NCBI GenBank assembly: GCA_903899865.1
Contig: CAIUKZ010000157.1
Location: forward strand, 1-12,275
DNA from: an uncultured Bacteroidales bacterium
GTDB taxonomy: Bacteria; Bacteroidota; Bacteroidia; Bacteroidales; Paludibacteraceae
Direction: 5' to 3'
DNA length: 12,275 nucleotides
Shown here: positions 7,851-12,275 of the stretch, in pieces
How positions within the stretch are numbered: position 1 is the first letter of the stretch
Layout: each line of letters begins with the position of its first letter
The notes under the pieces: model-generated
Told to the model about the DNA's origin: nothing
Seen by the model: only the letters and a program-made list of their open reading frames with translations
Databases searched by the model: none
Position numbers and translations under genes: made by a program

Positions 7851-8219
7851 CTAGTCCAATGTGATGTCTCCTGTTTCACCTGTGCGTACTCTGATAGAGT
7901 CAACTACTGGCGTGATAAAGATTTTACCGTCACCTTTTTGCCCTGTTTGATTTACTTTTAAAATCGTTTCTACAGCCAATTCTTTCTTGTCATCTGACAC
8001 TATCAGTACTATCATCCTTTTGGATTTCAGTCTGTGCATTTCAGGATCTAATTCAGAATTATCGTCTATCACCAATTTCTTTAGTGCCTCAATATCGCCT
8101 GTTCCTTTGCCTCTACCTACTACCGGCATGGCAGTGAATGAAGGAAGCCCAACGTCTGATAGCGCCAATTTGGTTTTGGTCATTTTATCAATTCGTATTA
8201 TTGCAAATATTTGTTTCAT
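7851..8219 (-). CDS. nifI2: NifI2, PII-like nitrogenase regulator
   Basis: PII-family protein that, with NifI1, binds the MoFe protein when nitrogen is sufficient and blocks its interaction with the Fe protein; 2-oxoglutarate and ATP relieve this (known for methanogen NifI1/NifI2). The 122 residues begin MKQIFAIIRIDK, the PII beta1 strand. GRGKG (35-39) opens a long T-loop (about 36-66) that lacks the GlnB uridylylation pattern, and TGQKGDGKIFITPV (92-105) is the B-loop. The length and long T-loop identify NifI2 rather than NifI1 or GlnB. It ends 20 bp before the nifD ATG, consistent with co-transcription, and follows nifI1 after 111 bp occupied by two repeats. Confidence 0.93.
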   Translation of the reverse strand: MKQIFAIIRIDKMTKTKLALSDVGLPSFTAMPVVGRGKGTGDIEALKKLVIDDNSELDPEMHRLKSKRMIVLIVSDDKKELAVETILKVNQTGQKGDGKIFITPVVDSIRVRTGETGDITLD

Positions 8220-8233
8220 ATAAAGTTTTTTTT

Positions 8234-8265
8234 AGGACCCCAAACCCCTAAAGGGGCTTAAAGAC
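8234..8265. repeat. Palindromic CCCC/GGGG repeat, nifI1-nifI2 gap, copy 1
   Basis: ACCCCAAACCCCTAAAGGGG followed by CTTAAAG is a family member with a CCCCT/AGGGG stem. Relative to transcription it has the same orientation as the copies in nifB, nifN and before nifE. It ends 14 bp upstream of the nifI2 ATG. Confidence 0.75.
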
Positions 8266-8297
8266 CAAGTTTGTAAGAATTCTTAGATACTGCGCTC

Positions 8298-8332
8298 TTT
8301 AAAGTCCCCCTTCGGGGGATTTTGGGGGCTTT
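8298..8332. repeat. Palindromic CCCCC/GGGGG repeat, nifI1-nifI2 gap, copy 2 (inverted)
   Basis: AAAGTCCCCCTTCGGGGGAT followed by TTTGGGGGCTTT is the cleanest copy of the family, with a perfect 5-bp stem around TTC or similar. It is in the opposite orientation to copy 1, and its tail overlaps the nifI1 stop codon (8331-8333). The two copies could form separate hairpins or pair with each other. Confidence 0.85.
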
Positions 8333-8654
8333 AATCCTGTTTACCACTCGAAATAGTGTAGCTTTCTTCTACTGGAGTGACGAAAATTTTTCCATCACCA
8401 AATTGTCCATTTTCGCCAGAACGAGCCGCAAGCATGATGGTTTCAACTACGAAATCCTTGTCTTTTTGAGGAATAACTATCATTAGCAGATCTTTTGGTA
8501 ATTCATCATAGGTTACATTTCCTACTTTGATACCTCTTTGTTTTCCTCTACCAAATACTGCTGTTTTAGTAACTGCAGGAAAACCAGCATCAAACAACGA
8601 TTTAATTACCACTGAAGACTTTTCAGGTCTTATAATTGCTCTGATTAAATACAT
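8331..8654 (-). CDS. nifI1: NifI1, PII-like nitrogenase regulator
   Basis: Partner of NifI2 in post-translational ammonium switch-off of nitrogenase. The 107 residues start MYLIRAIIRPEK. GRGKQRGI (35-42) and the T-loop through VTYDELPK (47-54) are the NifI1 type, and NGQFGDGKIFVTPV (82-95) is the nucleotide-binding B-loop. It is shorter than NifI2, as usual. Position between nifH and nifD is diagnostic of NifI proteins and distinguishes it from GlnB/GlnK, which normally sit near amtB or glnA. It lies 90 bp downstream of nifH. Its 3' end is flush with a palindromic repeat, but the reading frame appears intact. Confidence 0.93.
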   Translation of the reverse strand: MYLIRAIIRPEKSSVVIKSLFDAGFPAVTKTAVFGRGKQRGIKVGNVTYDELPKDLLMIVIPQKDKDFVVETIMLAARSGENGQFGDGKIFVTPVEESYTISSGKQD

Positions 8655-8694
8655 ATCTTATAATTTTTTTTGTTGATAATAAACTTTTTTGTTG

Positions 8695-8715
8695 AAGACC
8701 TAGACATCGGGTCTT
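8695..8715. other. Hairpin downstream of nifH
   Basis: AAGACC (8695-8700) and GGTCTT (8710-8715) form a perfect 6-bp stem with a 9-base loop, 30 bp after the nifH stop. On the minus strand it is followed by CAACAAAAAAG, not a U-tract, so it is more likely a 3' stabiliser or processing hairpin than a strong terminator. Confidence 0.45.
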
Positions 8716-8744
8716 ATAGCTTGTAACAAATATGCTACAACGAA

Positions 8745-9569
8745 TTAATTCATGATTCCAAAGCTAACCAATAGGTTTTCAAGGTCTTCCATTTCTAATG
8801 GATTGGGGATAACGTGCATGGTGTTGTCATTAATTTTCTTTGCCAATGCGCGGTATTCGTCAGCTTGTGGATGCTCTGGTGCATGGTCAATTACCGTTTT
8901 ACGATTGATTTCGGCATGTTGAACCATGTTGTCGCGTGGCACGAAGTGAATCATTTGTGTACCCAATTGGCGTGCAAACTCTTGAATCATGTTGGCTTCA
9001 TTGTCCACTTTACGTGAGTTACAAATCAAACCACCAAGACGAACACTACCTACTTTTCCAAATTTGGAAATTGATTTACAGATATTGTTTGCAGCATACA
9101 TCGCCATCATTTCGCCTGAGCATACGATATACACCTCTTCGGCTTTACCATCGCGGATAGGCATTGCGAAACCGCCACATACTACGTCACCAAGTACGTC
9201 ATAGAATACATAGTCCAGTTGTTTGTCCTCATCATAAGCTCCAAGTTGCTCAAGCAAGTTGATGGAAGTGATGATACCGCGTCCTGCACAACCTACACCT
9301 GGCTCAGGACCACCCGATTCTACACAACTGGTGTTTTTGAAGCCACCTTTCATTACATCGTCCAAATCAATGTCTTCGCCTTCGTCGCGAAGTGTGTCCA
9401 ATACTGTTTTTTGGGCCAAACCGTGTAACAACAATCGGGTAGAGTCAGCTTTAGGGTCACAACCTACAACCATTACTTTTTTTCCCATCTCAGCTAGTCC
9501 AGCTACAGTATTTTGAGTAGTGGTACTTTTACCAATTCCTCCTTTTCCGTAAATAGCAATCTTTCTCAT
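8745..9569 (-). CDS. nifH: NifH, nitrogenase Fe protein
   Basis: Dinitrogenase reductase: an ATP-dependent homodimer with one [4Fe-4S] cluster that passes electrons to NifDK and is also needed for cofactor maturation. The 274 residues contain the P-loop GKGGIGKST (8-16), the cluster ligands C94 (GVGCAGRGI) and C131 (GDVVCGGFAMPIR), and R97, the ADP-ribosylation site in organisms that have DraT. The sequence around VESGGPEPGVGC and LGAYDEDKQLDYVFYDVLGD is that of anaerobe-type (cluster III-like) NifH. ATG 9569 gives the universal MRKIAIYGKGG start; an upstream ATG at 9608 would add 13 residues not seen in the family. The leader is A-rich (AAAAAAAATAAACGTT). It is the first nif gene after the modC terminator. 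Confidence 0.98.
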   Translation of the reverse strand: MRKIAIYGKGGIGKSTTTQNTVAGLAEMGKKVMVVGCDPKADSTRLLLHGLAQKTVLDTLRDEGEDIDLDDVMKGGFKNTSCVESGGPEPGVGCAGRGIITSINLLEQLGAYDEDKQLDYVFYDVLGDVVCGGFAMPIRDGKAEEVYIVCSGEMMAMYAANNICKSISKFGKVGSVRLGGLICNSRKVDNEANMIQEFARQLGTQMIHFVPRDNMVQHAEINRKTVIDHAPEHPQADEYRALAKKINDNTMHVIPNPLEMEDLENLLVSFGIMN

Positions 9570-9616
9570 AACGTTTATTTTTTTTGTGTTAAAGTGAATA
9601 ATCTGCAAACCCCTTA

Positions 9617-9632
9617 TTCATTAACCGTGCCA
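9617..9632 (-). promoter_or_regulatory. Candidate sigma-54-like promoter of nifH
   Basis: The minus strand reads TGGCACGGTTAATGAA. TGGCACG is a perfect match to the -24 half of the sigma-54 consensus. At the correct spacing the -12 half has ATGAA instead of TTGCA, so the GC dinucleotide is lost. If real, transcription would begin near 9606, about 37 bases before the nifH ATG. No NifA-type TGT-N10-ACA site was found nearby. Part of the match may come from a direct repeat of TTAATG flanking it. Confidence 0.3.
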
Positions 9633-9703
9633 TTAACATTTGTTATGAGTTTTGTTTCTGAGAAATGTGCGTGCAACTATCTGATATTCAACAATAAAAA
9701 AAG

Positions 9704-9719
9704 TTCAAAATATTTTGAA
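9704..9719. promoter_or_regulatory. Perfect 16-bp palindrome upstream of nifH
   Basis: TTCAAAATATTTTGAA is its own reverse complement over 16 bases. It lies 134 bp upstream of the nifH ATG and about 75-85 bp from the candidate promoter, in an otherwise unremarkable gap. The size and symmetry suit a homodimeric regulator site. The regulator is unknown, and AT-rich sequence makes chance palindromes more likely. Confidence 0.35.
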
Positions 9720-9758
9720 AATGTATGTTTTGGTGATTTTTGGCGGCATTTTAGCAAC

Positions 9759-9781
9759 AAAAAAACCTACATAAATGTAGG
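9759..9781 (-). terminator. Intrinsic terminator of the mod genes
   Basis: On the minus strand CCTACAT-TT-ATGTAGG (9781 to 9766) forms a perfect 7-bp stem and is followed directly by seven T residues (9765-9759). It lies 30 bp after the modC stop and separates mod transcription from nifH. No T-tract follows in the plus direction, so it works one way. Confidence 0.85.
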
Positions 9782-9811
9782 CTAAAAGGGGTGAAATGCA
9801 GGTAAATGTAG

Positions 9812-10513
9812 CTATTGTAGCGGGCGATAATGAGCATGAGATTTGAACACCTCATTCGGTGTGTCCATCTTCACCATTTTTCCTCCTTTCAACACCATCA
9901 CTTGAGTGGCTAGTTCATTGATTTCGGGGATGTCATGGCTCACCATCAAGGTAGTAGAGCCCAGATGCAAGTGTGATTTGATAATTTCCGCCCGTAGTTC
10001 CAGCCGCATTTCATAATCCAATGCCGAAAGCGGTTCGTCGAGCAACAGTATGCTGGGTTTATATGCCAATGCACGTGCTAGTGCCACCCGTTGCTTTTGC
10101 CCACCAGACAGTTGATGCGGCTTTCTATCGCTAAGTTGCTCCAACTCAAAAAGACACAATAGCTCATCTACTTCGGCTTTATTGGGATGTTTCTGTGCAT
10201 AGCTCAGATGCTCCGCTATGCTCATATTGGGAAATAGTGCATAGTCTTGAAATACAAAACCAATATTCCTACGCTGAGGTATGACATTGATTTTACGAGT
10301 GGAGTCAAACCACACTTCATCATCCACCTGTATTGTGCCAGCATGGGGCGTGGTAAGCCCGGCTATCATGCGAAGCAAAGTGGTTTTGCCGGCACCCGAA
10401 TGTCCGAAAATACACAGCAATTCCTGACATGGTATTTCGGCACAGACTTCCATCATCACTTTCCCATCGGAAGTGTGCATCTCATGTTGTATGTCGATTA
10501 AAATGGTAGGCAT
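9812..10513 (-). CDS. modC: ModC, molybdate ABC transporter ATP-binding protein (short form)
   Basis: ATPase that powers molybdate import through ModB. The 233 residues show Walker A GHSGAGKTT (37-45), Q-loop Q89, signature LSGGQ (135-139), Walker B ILLLDE (155-160) and H-loop H193. It ends just after the ATPase domain, so the C-terminal Mop/TOBE molybdate-binding domain of E. coli ModC (about 350 residues) is missing. ATG 10513 (MPTILIDIQ) is preferred: the longer frame from 10579 adds 22 residues read through a CACGAAGG repeat. The genomic position after modB and beside nif supports molybdate rather than another anion, although the ATPase alone would not prove it. Confidence 0.9.
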   Translation of the reverse strand: MPTILIDIQHEMHTSDGKVMMEVCAEIPCQELLCIFGHSGAGKTTLLRMIAGLTTPHAGTIQVDDEVWFDSTRKINVIPQRRNIGFVFQDYALFPNMSIAEHLSYAQKHPNKAEVDELLCLFELEQLSDRKPHQLSGGQKQRVALARALAYKPSILLLDEPLSALDYEMRLELRAEIIKSHLHLGSTTLMVSHDIPEINELATQVMVLKGGKMVKMDTPNEVFKSHAHYRPLQ

Positions 10514-10530
10514 AATTTTAATATTTTTTG

Positions 10531-10628
10531 AACACGAAGACACGAAGGCACGAAGGCACGAATTATATTGTTTGAACACGAAGGCACAAAATTTTATTCT
10601 ATTATTAGTGTCTCCGTGTCTTTGTGTT
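10531..10628. repeat. CACGAAGG-type inverted repeat in the modB-modC gap
   Basis: The left arm at 10531-10551 and the right arm at 10608-10628 match as reverse complements at 18 of 21 positions (AACACGAAGACACG... against ...CGTGTCTTTGTGTT). Inside, CACGAAGG is repeated in tandem (10541-10560), and a second AACACGAAGGCAC lies at 10575-10587. It fills nearly all of the 126-bp gap. This is a dispersed-repeat type, not a gene. Confidence 0.75.
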
Positions 10629-10639
10629 TAAAATCGTGT

Positions 10640-11305
10640 TTAATTATCTTGTTTTTTCAAACTAAATACCACTGTCAATATGACCAATGAAATGACAAAC
10701 AATACCAATGAATACTGATTGGCAGCTTGGTAATTCATGGCCTGCACTTCGTCGTAGATGGCAATAGACGCTAAGCGGGTCTCACCAGGCATATTCCCTC
10801 CCACCATGATGACCACCCCAAACTCACCAATACAATGTGCAAAAGTCATGGCTATAGCGGTGACTATAGACGGAATCATGTTGGGCACCAACACGTGAGT
10901 AAAAGTTTGAAACTTCGATTTTCCAAGCGTATAGGATGCTTCACGAATACTTCTAGGGATGCTTTGTAAGCCTGTTTGTAGTGGTTGAACCATAAATGGC
11001 AAACTGAACACAACACTAGCTATAAGCACTCCTGTAAAACTAAACGCCAAACGAACATTGAGATATTGATCCAAAAAATGGCCAAAACTGTGTTGTGGAC
11101 TGTATGCCAATAACATATAAAATCCCAACACGGTGGGAGGCAACACCATGGGCATGCTGATAAATGCTTCCACCACCGACTTCATGGCAAACCTTCTGAA
11201 AGCCAGCAGGTAGGCCACAGGGAAACCGATGAGCAACAAGATGACAGTGGTCAGTCCAGCCAATTTTCCTGTTAGCAAAAGAGTTGATACAAATTCTTGG
11301 TTCAT
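10640..11305 (-). CDS. modB: ModB, molybdate ABC transporter permease
   Basis: Inner-membrane permease of the molybdate importer. The 221 residues are strongly hydrophobic, with about five membrane segments near 8-36, 45-68, 88-110, 143-168 and 197-217. The EAA loop that contacts ModC is visible as REASYTLGKSKFQTFTHVLVP (121-141). EFGVVIMVGGNMPGETRLASIAIYDEVQ (161-188) is typical of ModB. The length is normal. ATG 11305 gives the usual MNQEFVSTLLLT start. It lies between modA (175 bp upstream) and modC (126 bp downstream), and both gaps carry palindromic repeats. Confidence 0.94.
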   Translation of the reverse strand: MNQEFVSTLLLTGKLAGLTTVILLLIGFPVAYLLAFRRFAMKSVVEAFISMPMVLPPTVLGFYMLLAYSPQHSFGHFLDQYLNVRLAFSFTGVLIASVVFSLPFMVQPLQTGLQSIPRSIREASYTLGKSKFQTFTHVLVPNMIPSIVTAIAMTFAHCIGEFGVVIMVGGNMPGETRLASIAIYDEVQAMNYQAANQYSLVLFVISLVILTVVFSLKKQDN

Positions 11306-11326
11306 GATTTGAGTGTTTGATAATAC

Positions 11327-11351
11327 AGCCCCCTAGCCCCCGAAGGGGGAA
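11327..11351. repeat. Palindromic CCCCC/GGGGG repeat in the modA-modB gap
   Basis: AGCCCCCTAGCCCCCGAAGG followed by GGGAA is a clear member of the repeat family, with a CCCCC-GAA-GGGGG type stem. It lies 21 bp upstream of the modB ATG, in the same orientation relative to transcription as most other copies. The rest of the gap (11352-11480) has no recognised element beyond a weak imperfect palindrome around CCATGG at 11433-11452. Confidence 0.8.
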
Positions 11352-11480
11352 TAGAGAACCGTTTCTATTTTATAATACCAACTGTACATATAATTAGTCA
11401 TGTTCGTTTCATTATGGATTTCTGTTCCGTTTGGCTATGCCATGGATGAGCCGTGCTTATCATCCTTACAGGCAATCCAT

Positions 11481-12224
11481 TTATGGGACACCATATCCGT
11501 GCTTTTTCCAGATTACTTTAGCTGCCGCAGAAAGGATGTATTTCTGAAATAGCACAGCCGCAGGATCGGGTGTTGGTGCTTTAATCAGTACACAGGCTTG
11601 TTCTATTGGTTTGTAATACCGATCAGGCACGATGTAGTAATTCCATTTTTGTTTCATATCTTCCGACAGTGCCAACGACAATGCTGTGAATCCAAGCTCC
11701 ACATTACCCGAAAAAATAAATTGTGAGCATTGAGAAATATTCTCGCCAATTACCAATTTTGGCTTCAACAGCTCATAGATGTTCTCGTGTTGGAGTACTG
11801 CTACAGACCTATTGCCATAAGTTGCCGTGGCAGGATTGGCTATTGCAATTTTTTTTACCGATTTGTCCCTCAGACTTTTTATGCCTAATCGCTTCACATC
11901 GATACTTGTGCTGTAAATAACCAACTTTCCGAATGCATAGGTTTCCATTTTCCCGCTGTGGAGATGATGCTCTATGATTTTGACTGGATAGTCATTGTCA
12001 GCCGACATAAACAGGTCAAAGTTGGCTCCATTGATGATTTGCTGTGCAAGCATGCCCGAGCTTCCGAATGTAAGCTGCACCTTCGTATTTGGATTTTTTT
12101 TGATAAAAGCCGTTTTCAACTCTTCCAACACAAATTTCAAATTCGATGCTGCTGCCACATTCACACTGCGAATGGTCATGGATATACAGCAAAGAAAAAA
12201 TCCGATTATTAGTTGTCTCATCAT
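11481..12224 (-). CDS. modA: ModA, periplasmic molybdate-binding protein
   Basis: Solute-binding protein that delivers molybdate to ModBC in the periplasm. From ATG 12224 it has 247 residues; the adjacent ATG at 12221 would give 246. The N terminus MMRQLIIGFFLCCISMTIRS is a signal peptide, probably cleaved near residue 20 before VNVAAASNLKF. VAAASNL, FGSSGMLAQQI (53-63) and FDLFMSAD (69-76) are ModA ligand-site signatures, and FSGNVELGFTALS near 171-183 fits the second lobe. Start choice: the frame also opens at 12263, but those 13 codons (NGSRGLGRLN) are read from a hairpin repeat and would bury the signal peptide. It is the first visible mod gene; its promoter is outside the window or in the final bases. 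Confidence 0.93.
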   Translation of the reverse strand: MMRQLIIGFFLCCISMTIRSVNVAAASNLKFVLEELKTAFIKKNPNTKVQLTFGSSGMLAQQIINGANFDLFMSADNDYPVKIIEHHLHSGKMETYAFGKLVIYSTSIDVKRLGIKSLRDKSVKKIAIANPATATYGNRSVAVLQHENIYELLKPKLVIGENISQCSQFIFSGNVELGFTALSLALSEDMKQKWNYYIVPDRYYKPIEQACVLIKAPTPDPAAVLFQKYILSAAAKVIWKKHGYGVP

Positions 12225-12234
12225 TTTGTAATTT

Positions 12235-12271
12235 AGCCTCCCCAAGCCTCTGCTCCCGTTCATGACGGGAT
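12235..12271. repeat. CCTCCCC-type hairpin repeat upstream of modA
   Basis: AGCCTCCCCAAGCCTCTGCT leads into TCCCGT-TCATG-ACGGGA (12254-12270), a perfect 6-bp stem. It resembles a second dispersed-repeat type of Bacteroidota with a CCTCCCCAA tail. It sits 10 bp upstream of the modA start. Confidence 0.55.
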
Positions 12272-12275
12272 AAAC

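Noticed and set aside
6199..9569. Alternative (V or Fe-only) nitrogenase
   Set aside because: There is no vnfG/anfG-like small subunit between nifD and nifK, and a molybdate transporter and NifEN accompany it.
9570..9608. Extended nifH start at 9608
   Set aside because: It adds 13 residues before the invariant MRKIAIYGKGG start; ATG 9569 has the A-rich leader used by neighbouring genes.
9513..9785. Plus-strand open frame of 90 codons covering the nifH upstream region
   Set aside because: It runs through the mod terminator stem and the nifH leader, has low-complexity Asn/Phe/Lys-rich sequence, and no family resemblance.
9821..10513. Sulfate, phosphate or tungstate importer instead of molybdate
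   Set aside because: ModA ligand-site motifs (AAASNL, FGSSG, FDLFMSAD), ModB EFGVVIMVGGN and the nif neighbourhood favour molybdate; tungstate binding cannot be excluded from sequence alone.
10541..10560. Iterons of a replication origin
   Set aside because: The CACGAAGG units are few, lie within a small inverted repeat between modB and modC, and no replication gene or DnaA box is nearby.

Overview
The window is a molybdenum nitrogenase locus with a molybdate transporter beside it. Every gene lies on the minus strand, so transcription runs from high to low coordinates: modA, modB, modC, then nifH, nifI1, nifI2, nifD, nifK, nifE, nifN and nifB. nifB runs off the left edge of the window. I found no plus-strand gene that I can support.

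The host is most likely a Bacteroidota diazotroph, probably anaerobic or facultative. The base composition is AT-rich. Most start codons follow A-rich leaders without a Shine-Dalgarno sequence. The gaps are full of small palindromic repeats (CCCCC / GGGGG hairpins of the type CCCCTAAATCCCCC, and CACGAAGG- or CACAAAAG-type inverted repeats), which I recall as common in Bacteroidota genomes. The nif proteins are of the anaerobe (Chlorobium / clostridia / methanogen-like) class: NifD is long with a C-terminal-half insertion, NifK is short at the N terminus, nifI1 and nifI2 sit between nifH and nifD, and NifB carries a NifX-like C-terminal domain. This assignment comes from reading the sequence, not from a database search.

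Layout: 12224-9812 encodes ModABC, an ABC transporter supplying molybdate. It ends in a good intrinsic terminator (9759-9781). The 242-bp gap 9570-9811 holds that terminator, a perfect 16-bp palindrome and a candidate sigma-54-like promoter element ahead of nifH. From 9569 downward come the Fe protein (NifH), two PII-like switch-off proteins (NifI1, NifI2), the MoFe protein subunits (NifD, NifK), the FeMo-co scaffold (NifE, NifN) and the NifB-co synthase (NifB).

Together the genes cover molybdate uptake, cofactor assembly, catalysis and ammonium-responsive inhibition. nifV, nifU, nifS and any regulator are not in the window.

The main unusual feature is the repeat load. Most gaps between the co-directional genes contain a palindromic element. 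One element covers the nifD stop codon and reaches within 10 bp of the nifK start. Another abuts the nifI1 stop. Two copies of one repeat family are read in the same frame into the N termini of NifB and NifN. No completely new gene system is visible; the protein-coding content is a recognisable nif-mod cluster.
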